Assembly (NCBI RefSeq): GCF_017848645.1
Contig: NZ_JAFEIF010000019.1
Coordinates: 1 to 40,706 of the forward strand
Length of the DNA stretch: 40,706 nucleotides
Direction: 5' to 3'
Source of the DNA: Limnohabitans sp.
GTDB taxonomy: Bacteria > Pseudomonadota > Gammaproteobacteria > Burkholderiales > Burkholderiaceae_C
Numbering within the stretch: position 1 is the stretch's first letter; each line of letters opens with the position of its first letter. This document shows positions 1 through 6,672 of the stretch, piece after piece. The position numbers were made by a program, and so were the translations under genes. The notes under the pieces are model-generated. The model searched no databases and was not told where the DNA came from. It saw only the letters and a program-made list of their open reading frames with translations.

Positions 1-215
1 GTGGTGATGTGATGGGGGGTCATGGTGCTGCCCGTTCGCAGCAAGCCCGCGATTTCGGTGGCATAGGGTAGCGCAGCTTTGAGCGAGCCGCTGGCGCCGC
101 TCAGGTTTTCAAGTGGGGTGGGTGGGCTCATGTTGCGGTGACTTCGCCTGGCCAATCAGCCATATTTTTGGCTGTTGTATCACACAGGACAAGAGCGCCG
201 TGCACTGCACATGGG
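1..215 (-). pseudogene. Remnant of a HEPN / HTH-nucleotidyltransferase pair
   Basis: Positions about 25-185 are a close copy of 8281-8440, which holds the start of the HEPN gene and the end of the nucleotidyltransferase gene. From about 189 the sequence jumps to match 8670-8700, deep inside the nucleotidyltransferase gene, so roughly 230 bp are missing relative to the intact copy. The HEPN start codon survives at 129-131 and about 35 residues of its N terminus are recognisable (MSPPTPLENLSG, then EIAGLLRTGS). The frame then stays open to the window edge with unrelated sequence. I read it as a decayed duplicate of the pair at 7965-8985. It lies directly downstream of the bufferin operon. What lies further left cannot be seen. 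Confidence 0.75.
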
Positions 216-243
216 CCAGCTTCGGGCTCGTGGACCAGCCGCC

Positions 244-1944
244 TCAGACATCGGCTGTCATCAGCACGGCGCTTTGCATCAACCACCCCTGTGCCAAGGC
301 TTCCTGAAACCAGCTGCCCAGAACGTCGACCGACAGCAAGGTTGACTCAGACATGGCGTTGCTGGCGCTGAGCAAGCTCTGACCGGCAGCCAAGTGGTTC
401 ATGAAGGTCCATTGCGCCATGGAAACGGTTTGAAAGTGCGGCTGCTGGTCGCGCCGCCACACCAATATGCCTAAAGGTTCATCCAGCGCTTGGGCCGGCG
501 GCACATCGGTATCGGCGTCCAGTGCTTGCCACAGCGCCACCACATTGGTTTGGATGGTGCGCAAAAGCACGGTCGGGTGCAGCGTGTCTTCGGTTTGCAG
601 CCAGGTCTCAGGTGGCAGTTCGGCCGCCAGTGCGCTGTCCAGCGCGGGAGTGTCGGCCATGTCGAAGCGGCTGCGCAAATCCCAGTCCAGCCGGGCCAGT
701 TCAAACAGCTCGGGGTTGTGTGGAAAACGTTGCTGCAAAAACGCAGGGAAAGTTTCGCCATAGCGGCTCAATGAGCGGCTCTGCGGCGGGCTTTGTTCGG
801 CATACTGCGTGGCCCACACGGTAAAGCTGTCGCTGCCCGCAAAGCGCTCGGTGCGGGCAAATGTATCTGCCAAGGTTTCGACCATGCGCGCACGGTAGGC
901 GTGGTGGTAAATGCCCAGTCGTTGTGCGGCACTGACCTGGGGTGCTTGGGCCACCAAGGCCAAGCTGGCGGGGTCTGCCGTGTCCGATCCCAGAATGTAT
1001 TGGGTCAACTGTTGTTGGGTGTGGTGCAACGATGCAGGCTGACCCACATCGGGCACCGCCACCAACGGCGCATGCGCCACTGGGGGCTGGCTGGCTGGGA
1101 TGGCGTGGGTGCGCGTTTGCCGAGCCAAGTTCAACTCAGCCAACAAGTCCGGCAAGGGGGGAATGTGGTCATCGCGTTCGATCATGGTGGCCACCGGGCC
1201 ATACAAAGCACTCGCTTGGGCATACAACTGCCACACCGCATCACAAACGGGGTGGTCGTGGGTATCCACCAAATGATCGCCGTTGTGGGTGTGGCCCGCC
1301 AAATGGATTTGTTGCACCCGCTGTGCGGGCAACCCTTGCAGGTAAGTCCACGCATCAAAGCCTTGGTTCACACTGCTCACATAGATGTTGTTCACATCCA
1401 CCAGCAACAGACAATCCGCTTCGTCAGCCACGTGTGTCAAGAATTCCCATTCGGTCTGAGCTGAGGCCGCAAAGTCGATGTAACTGGAGACGTTTTCAAT
1501 CACGAGCCGACGCCCCAGGACCTCTTGTGCTTGGAGAATCCGTTCGATGACATGTCGCGCCGCTTCGTCGGTGTAGGGCAATGGGTAGAGATCGTGCAAG
1601 CGGTGGTGGTAGTGCCCCGTCCAGCACAAGTGATCGGAAACCCACAAGGGCTCAATTCGCTGAGCCAGTGTTTTGACTTGTTTTAAATAGTCCAAATCCA
1701 GCGGGTCGGTGCCACCAATCGACATGGCCACACCGTGCATGGCCAAGGGATAGTCCTGCCGGATGCGATCCAACATGGCCAAGGGTTTGCCACCATCGCC
1801 CAAAAAGTTGTCGGTGATGATTTCAAGCCAATCGAGCGGCTGTTTTTCCCGCAAATAGTCGTGGTAGTGCGTGGTGCGCAGGCCCAGCCCAAAGCCGGTC
1901 TGGTCGTCGCGCCGAGGCGCGTTGGTGTTGCGGTGGTTGGGCAT
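244..1944 (-). CDS. Fused BufB-BufC: MNIO (DUF692) enzyme joined to DUF2063 partner
   Basis: The N-terminal part (about residues 15-275 of 566) is a DUF692/UPF0276 enzyme of the multinuclear non-heme iron oxygenase family (MbnB, TglH, BufB). Conserved metal-site blocks are visible: [43 protein letters not shown] and ERDDHIPP. After an Ala/Pro-rich linker (about 280-305) comes a DUF2063 domain with [12 protein letters not shown] and [13 protein letters not shown], the usual separate partner protein (BufC/HvfC/MbnC type) that binds the precursor. Family knowledge: BufB with BufC modifies cysteines of the bufferin peptide, probably to thiooxazoles, for copper binding. The likely precursor gene ends 20 bp upstream. 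The start at 1944 was chosen because the longer frame runs back into bufA; its ribosome site is weak, so the N terminus is uncertain. The two proteins are usually separate genes, so the fusion is notable. Confidence 0.88.
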   Translation of the reverse strand: MPNHRNTNAPRRDDQTGFGLGLRTTHYHDYLREKQPLDWLEIITDNFLGDGGKPLAMLDRIRQDYPLAMHGVAMSIGGTDPLDLDYLKQVKTLAQRIEPLWVSDHLCWTGHYHHRLHDLYPLPYTDEAARHVIERILQAQEVLGRRLVIENVSSYIDFAASAQTEWEFLTHVADEADCLLLVDVNNIYVSSVNQGFDAWTYLQGLPAQRVQQIHLAGHTHNGDHLVDTHDHPVCDAVWQLYAQASALYGPVATMIERDDHIPPLPDLLAELNLARQTRTHAIPASQPPVAHAPLVAVPDVGQPASLHHTQQQLTQYILGSDTADPASLALVAQAPQVSAAQRLGIYHHAYRARMVETLADTFARTERFAGSDSFTVWATQYAEQSPPQSRSLSRYGETFPAFLQQRFPHNPELFELARLDWDLRSRFDMADTPALDSALAAELPPETWLQTEDTLHPTVLLRTIQTNVVALWQALDADTDVPPAQALDEPLGILVWRRDQQPHFQTVSMAQWTFMNHLAAGQSLLSASNAMSESTLLSVDVLGSWFQEALAQGWLMQSAVLMTADV

Positions 1945-1964
1945 GGGCGCTGCGCGGGGGTGAA

Positions 1965-2252
1965 TTACAGGTCGCCGATGACGCCGCCAGCTTTCAAGCA
2001 CGACTCAGCGCTTTGGGCCTTGAAGCCATGGCCCTTGCAGGCGTTTTGGCCTTTGCAGGCGTGCTCGGCTGTCTTGCAGTCGCTGTTGCCTTTACACGCA
2101 TGCACGTTGTAGCAATGCACGGTGTCTTTGGCACCAATCGCTTTGCCGCTGGAGCCGGCGGGCTTGTCAGCAGCAAACGCGGTGGAAGACAAGGCCAACA
2201 AGGCGGCGGTCAATGCCAAGCTGGAAGCGGTTTTCATGTTGAGAGCGTTCAT
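1965..2252 (-). CDS. BufA2-type bufferin precursor (copper-buffering peptide)
   Basis: A 95-residue secreted precursor. Residues 1 to about 28 form a Sec signal peptide ([20 protein letters not shown], then STAFA-A). The mature part has six cysteines in a bufferin pattern: [28 protein letters not shown] and a last SC near the end. Repeated ACKG units point to the BufA2 group rather than the DUF2282 BufA1 group. Family knowledge: such precursors are modified by BufB/BufC, exported to the periplasm and bind copper. The start at 2252 was chosen because AGGA sits six bases upstream and a clean signal peptide follows; an in-frame start at 2288 adds 12 residues with no visible benefit. The fused modification enzyme follows directly, so the two are presumably one transcript. 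Confidence 0.85.
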   Translation of the reverse strand: MNALNMKTASSLALTAALLALSSTAFAADKPAGSSGKAIGAKDTVHCYNVHACKGNSDCKTAEHACKGQNACKGHGFKAQSAESCLKAGGVIGDL

Positions 2253-2329
2253 ATGGAGTCCTATTGAAGAAAAAATGAAGTGAGACACATGACCAGTGTT
2301 TGAACAAACAAAACCCAGTCAATGGTCAA

Positions 2330-2354
2330 TTCGTCATGAATCAGAAAAGGTTAC
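2330..2354 (-). promoter_or_regulatory. Candidate ECF-sigma promoter of the bufferin operon
   Basis: Reading the minus strand, GTAACC (2354-2349) is followed after 15 bases by CGAA (2333-2330), about 77 bases before the bufA start. This resembles the GTAACC / CGAA box pair reported for SigF-type ECF promoters that drive DUF692/DUF2282 bufferin operons in Caulobacter; I recall 16 bases between boxes there. No sigma factor gene is in the window. Two short boxes can match by chance, but position and orientation are right. Confidence 0.45.
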
Positions 2355-2467
2355 AAGCCAGGGTAAAAAAACACGAACGCCGTTCATCGCAGCCGGTCAA
2401 CTGGGGCTTCTCACGCAGGGGTTATCGCGGGGCACTCAAGGCGCGGCAGAGCATTGGTGATCTCTAT

Positions 2468-2497
2468 AAGCCATGGGGTATGGCCACCCATGGGCTT
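2468..2497. repeat. 30-bp imperfect inverted repeat, copy 1
   Basis: The ends AAGCC-ATGGG and CCCATGGGCTT pair with one bulged G around a loop GTATGGCCA. Near-identical copies lie at 4096-4125 and 6604-6633. Each sits just past the 3' end of a DUF924 gene or DUF924 remnant, read on the minus strand. No T run follows on either strand, so it is not an obvious terminator. It travels with the DUF924 3' end as part of a duplicated block. Confidence 0.8.
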
Positions 2498-2508
2498 TGA
2501 AAAAGGCT

Positions 2509-2880
2509 CAAAACCCCGACCCAGGCTCATTCAAAAACGCCAGCTCCTCGGGCGTGGACTCGCTGTGCATGTAGGGCATGTAGGCAAAGCTGCGCTGCGC
2601 CGAAGCGGGCGCGGATGGCTTCGTCCAAGGCCGCGTCTTTGGCGAAGTGGTGCATGGAGGAGTAAGGGCAGAGCACACCGCCAGATTCGGTGCGCTCCAC
2701 CAGCCTGGCCAACTCTCGCACCAGCTTGCCCGTCCAAGTGGCGGTGGTCGCCTTTGCCCCGCTCGTTGTCAAAGCCAACGATGCGAACGCCATCCTTGGC
2801 ATAGACCGCACGGTATTTGAAGCCGTGCTCGGTGGGATACCCCGTGATTTAGCAAAATACGTAAAGTTAGTTATCTTGCT
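2509..2880 (-). pseudogene. Collapsed mosaic of TumE, TumA and DUF924
   Basis: Read along the plus strand, this stretch joins short pieces in the order found at 4136-5322: the DUF924 end (2509-2558), DUF924 middle (YMPYMHSES, about 2558-2598), DUF924 N-terminal part (FAKDAALDEAIR, about 2600-2652), TumA end (ERTESGGVLCPYSSMH, 2653-2705), TumA middle (VRELARLV) and TumE (about 2735-2835). A piece at 2841-2880 resembles 4043-4090, the leader of the MbcA-like gene. At least five internal deletions are needed; junctions fall at shared bases, for example GGACTCGC at the first. A 123-residue frame runs through it, but it is a chain of fragments and I do not call it a gene. Confidence 0.8.
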
Positions 2881-2894
2881 GAGACCGTTTCTGA

Positions 2895-3149
2895 TCAAGC
2901 AGCGGCTTTGACGGCATGAGACAGCTCATGCAGACGAGAGGCTGAAAGTTCCAGCCCGTTGGGCCAGCAGAGTGCACCGGCATCTACAAAGCATTTCGAA
3001 AAATAAGCCGGGTCACGCAACGCCTCCAACAATGGGCCTTGGCGGTCGGCCAAGTACCGGGCGCCATCAAAAACGCCCTGAGTATGGTCGCTGAAGGTCA
3101 GTTCCAATTGATGGGCTGCAATGGTCTTTACATCGAGCAACTTAATCAC
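2895..3149 (-). CDS. DUF2442 domain protein
   Basis: 84 residues, the usual length for DUF2442, with the pattern KLLDVKTIAAHQLELTFSDH near the start and WPNGLELSASRLHEL near the end. DUF2442 proteins are small and found beside DUF4160 proteins; the pair is often annotated as a putative toxin-antitoxin module, but the activity is not established to my knowledge. Its start overlaps the end of the DUF4160 gene by eight bases, so translation is probably coupled. The mosaic pseudogene lies just downstream. The frame looks intact. Confidence 0.8.
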   Translation of the reverse strand: MIKLLDVKTIAAHQLELTFSDHTQGVFDGARYLADRQGPLLEALRDPAYFSKCFVDAGALCWPNGLELSASRLHELSHAVKAAA

Positions 3150-3408
3150 GGTCGGCTCCTTGTATGCGGTCTAGAGGTTCGAAGTGTTGGGCTTTTTCCC
3201 AATTATTCAACAGTTCCGTTTGGTGAAGCAGGCACCAGTCTTTCACAATGCTGGCGACTTTTCGTGGAAGCTCGCCTTGAGAGACCAAACCGGTTTCAAT
3301 CGCGACCAAAGCTTCAAACCCTTGGTATTCCACATGAATATGCGGTGGAGGGTGATCGTCGTGCCACATGCGCACGATGATTCCGAAGAAGATTGCAATC
3401 GTTGGCAT
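3142..3408 (-). CDS. DUF4160 domain protein
   Basis: 88 residues matching DUF4160: it opens with MPTIAIFFGIIVRMWHDDH, followed by PPPHIHVEYQGFEA, the family hallmark. The ribosome site TAGGAG lies eight bases before the ATG, which supports the start. It forms an overlapping pair with the DUF2442 gene. DUF4160-DUF2442 pairs are common in plasmids and accessory regions and are thought to be toxin-antitoxin-like; which partner is toxic cannot be told from this sequence. About 100 bp without a recognisable gene separate it from the MbcA-like gene upstream. Confidence 0.82.
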   Translation of the reverse strand: MPTIAIFFGIIVRMWHDDHPPPHIHVEYQGFEALVAIETGLVSQGELPRKVASIVKDWCLLHQTELLNNWEKAQHFEPLDRIQGADRD

Positions 3409-3516
3409 GTTTCACACTCCTAAGCGCAAGGGTCACGCCGCATCAATCGACTCGGGGTGTTGGGCAATGGCGGGTTGCATGGGACAAGTTTAGCGAGGTT
3501 CTGTGGCAATAGGCGA

Positions 3517-3984
3517 TCAATGCCCCTCTGCCGTGGCCAGATCGATCACGCGCTGGGCGGGTGTGCCTTGCTCCAGCGCGGTGCGGGGTGATTGGCCATC
3601 GAGTGCCGGGTGCGGGCTTTCCAGGAAAGCCAGCAATTGCCAGCCGTCGGTCGAGGCCAAGGCAGCAGCCATGGGCGCGAGGACCGGAAAGATGAACGGC
3701 TCGAATTGCCAGCGGGGCAGCTTGTAGCCCCGGCGCAGGTGCGACACGCCAATGCAGCGGCCGCTTTTGATCCAGGCGTTCATTGTCACGCGGGTGGTGC
3801 CCGACAGGGTGGCCGCTTCGTCGGTGGTGATCATGTCAGCCGCCTGAATGCGTTGCAGCCGGTACTGCGCGCCAAAGCGAAGCAGCGCATTGGTTTGCGC
3901 TTCTGATGCGTAAGGGTCTTGGCCGCTGGCTTTGTCACGGGGCAAATCTGGGATGGCAGAGAGAGGGAAGGTGAGGGTGTTCAT
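3517..3984 (-). CDS. MbcA/ParS/Xre-type orphan antitoxin, copy A
   Basis: 155 residues. The middle (about 50-100) is a helix-turn-helix region (ITTDEAATLSGTTRVTMNAW) followed by YKLPRWQFEPF. The C-terminal 40 residues (WQLLAFLESPHPALDGQSP, then ALEQGTPAQRV) match the toxin-binding domain of MbcA/ParS antitoxins. Family knowledge: these neutralise RES-domain NAD-degrading toxins encoded just downstream. Here no RES gene follows; the next gene is the DUF4160 pair, so this is an orphan. The ribosome site AGGAA precedes the ATG by about seven bases. A close copy lies at 6025-6492. The antitoxin assignment is by pattern only; a free-standing regulator is possible. Confidence 0.7.
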   Translation of the reverse strand: MNTLTFPLSAIPDLPRDKASGQDPYASEAQTNALLRFGAQYRLQRIQAADMITTDEAATLSGTTRVTMNAWIKSGRCIGVSHLRRGYKLPRWQFEPFIFPVLAPMAAALASTDGWQLLAFLESPHPALDGQSPRTALEQGTPAQRVIDLATAEGH

Positions 3985-4019
3985 GGTGTTTTTCCTGGTG
4001 CACCCGCTTGACCAACGAA

Positions 4020-4050
4020 ACGGGGCCAGCACCCAAGATGCTGGCCCCGT
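4020..4050. other. Perfect 12-bp GC hairpin in the leader of MbcA-like copy A
   Basis: Arms 4020-4031 and 4039-4050 pair perfectly around the loop CCCAAGA. On the minus strand the hairpin lies 36 bases before the ATG and is followed by GTTTCGTT, so it could act as a weak terminator or attenuator. On the plus strand GATTTT follows, but no plus-strand gene precedes it. The hairpin is conserved without change at 6528-6558. A nearby CGTAAA-N8-TTTACG repeat (about 4075-4094) could be an operator of the downstream gene. Confidence 0.6.
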
Positions 4051-4095
4051 GATTTTAAGTTGCTTTGTTAATCTCGTAAAGTTCGTTATTTACGT

Positions 4096-4125
4096 AAGCC
4101 ATGGGGTATGGTCACCCATGGGCTT
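4096..4125. repeat. 30-bp imperfect inverted repeat, copy 2
   Basis: Same element as at 2468-2497, with one base changed in the loop (GTATGGTCA). It lies between the leader of the MbcA-like gene and the end of DUF924 copy 2, ten bases from the DUF924 stop codon. Confidence 0.8.
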
Positions 4126-4135
4126 TCAATATTGC

Positions 4136-4691
4136 TCAAAACCCCGACCCCGGCTCACTCAAAAACGCCAGCTCCTCGGGCGTGGACGGGCGGCCGAGGA
4201 TGGCGTTGCGGTGGGGGTAGCGGCCAAAGCGCTCGATGATGGCTTGGTGGCGCTGCTCGAAGCGCAGGGTGTCTTCTAGTCCCGGCTGCGCAAACAGGAG
4301 GGCGGCTTGGGTGTGCACAAAGGCGGACTCGCTGTGCATGTAGGGCATGTAGGCAAAGCTGCGCTGCGCCAAGGGCAGGCGGCGGTCTTGCCCACTGGTC
4401 ACCAGCTTTTGCGCCAGCGCCAAGGCCAGCGCGTCTTGCGCAAAGGCTTGGGGGGGTGTTGCGGTAAACGTTGCGCGAGAACTGGTCGAGCACCAAGACC
4501 TCGGCCAAGCGCCCCTCGGGCGTGGTGCGCCATGCAAACAACTCACACCGCGCGGCCGACGCCAGCGTGGCCCCGAAGCGGGTGCGGATGGCTTCGTCCA
4601 AGGCAGCGTCTTTGGCGAAGTGCTGCTTGGGGGTGAGTTCGGTGAACCAGAAGTGGAGGATGGAGTGGGGTTGCATGACCGCTGGGTTCAT
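4136..4691 (-). pseudogene. DUF924 gene, copy 2, frameshifted
   Basis: Homologous along its whole length to the intact DUF924 gene at 7359-7898. The N-terminal part reads LHFWFTELTPKQHFAKDAAL through LVLDQFSRNVYRNTPP. There a run of seven G (about 4450-4456 on the plus strand), where the other copies have four to six, adds one base and breaks the frame. The rest continues in another frame to the normal end LSEPGSGF. The start codon overlaps the TumA stop as ATGA, making a TumE-TumA-DUF924 operon. DUF924 has no firmly known function. The homopolymer could reflect true decay, slippage-based switching or a sequencing error. Confidence 0.82.
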
Positions 4692-5041
4692 GCTGCTTTG
4701 AGAACCATGTCGATGTGCATGGACGAGTAAGGACAGACCACCCCGCCAGACTCGGTGCGCTCCAGCAGCCCCAGGTCGGCCAGCACCACCACGTCTTCGT
4801 GCACGCGCTTGACGTCGCGGTCCACCAAGCGGGCCAATTCGCGCACCGACAGCTCGCCCTTGCCTTGCGCGGTGCGCACCAGTGCCCAGCGCTTTTCGGT
4901 CAGCTGTCCAAAGAAATGACCTGGGCTTTCAAAATTGAGCACCTCGCCTTGGTAAGTGCTTTTCTGTGCCGCTTGGGCAGCTGCACGCAAACCGGCTTGC
5001 CAGTCGGGTTGCAAAGTGATGGTCAAAAAACGTTCGGTCAT
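4688..5041 (-). CDS. TumA-like antitoxin, winged-helix DNA-binding protein
   Basis: 117 residues. A winged helix-turn-helix spans about 62-108 (ELSVRELARLVDRDVKRVHE, then LERTESGGVVCPY). The layout matches the HVO_A0114/TumA group, the antitoxin and autorepressor that pairs with TumE (DUF6516). The TumE stop overlaps this start by four bases (ATGA type), and its own stop overlaps the DUF924 start the same way, so all three are probably translated from one message. Fragments of this gene are also found in the mosaic at about 2653-2735. It is intact here. Confidence 0.8.
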   Translation of the reverse strand: MTERFLTITLQPDWQAGLRAAAQAAQKSTYQGEVLNFESPGHFFGQLTEKRWALVRTAQGKGELSVRELARLVDRDVKRVHEDVVVLADLGLLERTESGGVVCPYSSMHIDMVLKAA

Positions 5042-5322
5042 GTTGTTCTCCTGGCCGCTACAGCGGCAATGAAGTCTTCCACCAGTTGATCCACGCCTGC
5101 GAATCTGTAAGGCATCTCTTGCCCGTCCAAATGGCAGTGGTCGCCTTTGCCCCGCTCGTTGTCAAAGCCAACGATGCGAGCGCCATCCTTGGCATAGACC
5201 GCACGGTATTTAAAACCGTGCTCGGTGGGGGGAACTGGCGTGGGCACCCGCCAGACCACCAGCTCAATCACGCCACCATCGGGCGTGATGTTCTTGAATC
5301 GGGTGATCAGCGTGGCAGGCAT
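5038..5322 (-). CDS. TumE-like toxin (DUF6516)
   Basis: 94 residues. It carries the family pattern HGFKYRAVYAKDGARIVGFD followed by NERGKGDHCHLDG, and ends with YRFAGVDQLVEDFI. TumE proteins are the putative toxins of TumE-TumA modules, spread by Tn3-family transposons and plasmids; the biochemical target is not well settled. A perfect -35 box TTGACA lies upstream, 18 bases from CAAAAT, with only seven bases from there to the ATG, so the message may be leaderless. No transposon ends were found around the module. Confidence 0.78.
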   Translation of the reverse strand: MPATLITRFKNITPDGGVIELVVWRVPTPVPPTEHGFKYRAVYAKDGARIVGFDNERGKGDHCHLDGQEMPYRFAGVDQLVEDFIAAVAARRTT

Positions 5323-5329
5323 GTTGGCT

Positions 5330-5371
5330 ATTTTGCCAACACAGCTAGCGTGTTGTCAAGAATGACAACAC
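5330..5371 (-). promoter_or_regulatory. TumE-TumA promoter with overlapping operators
   Basis: Three half-sites of the form CAACAC/GTGTTG alternate here. GTGTTGTCA (5350-5358) and TGACAACAC (5363-5371) form a perfect 9-bp inverted repeat with a 4-base gap. CAACAC (5337-5342) pairs with GTGTTG (5350-5355). The -35 box TTGACA on the minus strand (5359-5354) lies inside the repeat. This is what autorepression by TumA would need; the assignment is inferred. Confidence 0.6.
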
Positions 5372-5384
5372 TTGCCGGTCGGGC

Positions 5385-5924
5385 TCAAAATCCCGACCCC
5401 GGCTCCCTCAAAAACACCAGCTCCTCGGTCTTGGACTCGCGGCCGAGGATGGCGTTGCGGTGGGGGTAACGGCCAAAGCGCTCGATGATGGCTTGGTGGC
5501 GCTGCTCAAAACGCAGGGTGTCTTCCATGCCCGGCTGCGCAAACAGGGCAACGGCTTGCGCGTGCACCAGGGCGGACTCGCTGTGCATGTAGGGCATGTA
5601 GGCAAAGCTGCGCTGCGCCAAGGGCAGGCAGCGGTCTTGCCCACTGGCCACCAGCTCTTGCGCCAGCGCCAAGGCCAGCGCGTCTTGCGCAAAGGCTTGG
5701 GGGGTGTCGCGGTACACATTGCGCGAGAACTGGTCGAGCACCAAGACCTCGGCCAAACGCCCCTCGGGGGTGTCGCGCCAGGCAAACAACTCTCACCGCG
5801 CTGCTGCCGCCAGTGTGGATCCAAAGCGGGTGCGGATGGTTTCGTCCAAGGCCGCGTCTTTGGCGAAGTGGTGCTTGGGGGTGAGTTCGGTGAACCAGAA
5901 GTGGAGGATGGAGTCGGGTTTCAT
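5385..5924 (-). pseudogene. DUF924 gene, copy 3, one in-frame stop
   Basis: The frame is uninterrupted from MKPDSILHFWFTE to the end LREPGSGF except for one TGA at 5793-5795. The intact copy has TGT (cysteine of RCELFAW) there, so a single base change creates the stop. Without it the product would be 179 residues, the same as the intact copy. Reading on, the sequence is still well conserved (LVLDQFSRNVYRDTPQAFAQ), so the mutation looks recent. It lies downstream of the second MbcA-like gene. Selenocysteine insertion is considered and rejected elsewhere. Confidence 0.82.
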
Positions 5925-6024
5925 GGAATTAGGAAATTGAAAAAAATGACGTCGCTTCAATCTGCGTCTGGGAAATCCAACATCGCAATGCACGCAAGCT
6001 GCGGGAGTTGAAGGCAATAGGCGG

Positions 6025-6492
6025 TCAATGCCTCTGCGCCATTGCCAGATTGATCACGCGCTGGGCGGGTGTGCCTTGCTCCAGCGCGGTGCGGGGTGAC
6101 TGGCCGTCGAGTGCCGGGTGCGGGCTTTCCAGGAAAGCCAGCAGTTGCCAGCCGTCGGTCGAGGCCAAGGCAGCAGCCATGGGTGCGATGACCGAAAAGA
6201 TGAACGGCTCGAACTGCCAGCGGGGCAGCTTGTAGCCCCGGCGCAGGTGCGACACACCAATGCAGCGGCCGCTTTTGATCCATGCGTTCATGGTCACGCG
6301 GGTGGTGCCCGACAGGGCAGCGGCTTCGTCGGTGGTGATCATGTCAGCGGCTTGAATGCGTTGCAGCCGGTATTGCGCGCCAAAGCGCAGCAGCGCATTG
6401 GTTTGCGCTTCTGAGGCATAAGGGTCTAGGCCGCTGGCTTTGTCGCGGGGCATTTCCGGGGCAGCAGGAGGGGGGAAGGCAAGCGTGTTCAT
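6025..6492 (-). CDS. MbcA/ParS/Xre-type orphan antitoxin, copy B
   Basis: 155 residues, close to identical to the protein from 3517-3984, with the same helix-turn-helix (ITTDEAAALSGTTRVTMNAW) and the same C-terminal MbcA/ParS-type domain. Differences cluster at the two ends of the protein. The ribosome site AAGGAAG precedes the start. The leader, GC hairpin and 30-bp inverted repeat are also duplicated, so a block of about 650 bp was copied. Again no RES toxin gene lies downstream: the next feature is the broken DUF924 copy 3. Both copies keep an open frame, which suggests selection or a recent duplication. Confidence 0.7.
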   Translation of the reverse strand: MNTLAFPPPAAPEMPRDKASGLDPYASEAQTNALLRFGAQYRLQRIQAADMITTDEAAALSGTTRVTMNAWIKSGRCIGVSHLRRGYKLPRWQFEPFIFSVIAPMAAALASTDGWQLLAFLESPHPALDGQSPRTALEQGTPAQRVINLAMAQRH

Positions 6493-6527
6493 GGTGTTCT
6501 TCCTTGTGCACCCGCTTGATCAACGAA

Positions 6528-6558
6528 ACGGGGCCAGCACCCAAGATGCTGGCCCCGT
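6528..6558. other. Perfect 12-bp GC hairpin in the leader of MbcA-like copy B
   Basis: Exact duplicate of the hairpin at 4020-4050, same arms and same CCCAAGA loop, at the same distance from the start codon. The sequence beyond it, up to the 30-bp repeat, has diverged more than the hairpin itself. Confidence 0.6.
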
Positions 6559-6603
6559 CACTTTAGCTTGATTTGTTAATTTCGTAAGGTTCGTTATGCG
6601 CGT

Positions 6604-6633
6604 AAGCCATGGGGTATGGCCACCCATGGGCTT
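6604..6633. repeat. 30-bp imperfect inverted repeat, copy 3
   Basis: Same element as at 2468-2497 and identical to it across these 30 bases. It is followed on the plus strand by a DUF924 3'-end scar rather than by a whole DUF924 gene. Confidence 0.8.
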
Positions 6634-6640
6634 TGAAAAT

Positions 6641-6672
6641 GGCTTTAAACCCCGAGCCCTGCTCACTCAGGA
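6641..6672 (-). repeat. DUF924 3'-end scar fused to the end of hepT
   Basis: The stretch GGCTTTAAACCCCGAGCCCT and the bases GCTCACTCAGGAACG match the last nine or so codons of DUF924 (LSEPGSGF and stop). The rest of the DUF924 gene is absent. The HepT stop codon lies inside the matched segment, in a different frame. Confidence 0.65.

Noticed and set aside
793..1464. Long plus-strand frames opposite the BufB-BufC fusion
   Set aside because: They are antisense shadows of a well conserved gene and show no family pattern. The same applies to long opposite frames over glnS, mutS and suhB.
2527..2898. 123-residue open frame as a real gene
   Set aside because: It is made of fragments of TumE, TumA and DUF924, partly in wrong frames.
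5793..5795. TGA in DUF924 copy 3 at a position that is cysteine in other copies, as in selenoproteins
   Set aside because: No selenocysteine hairpin is apparent just after it, the cysteine is not known as catalytic in this family, and other copies are also broken. A point mutation explains it.
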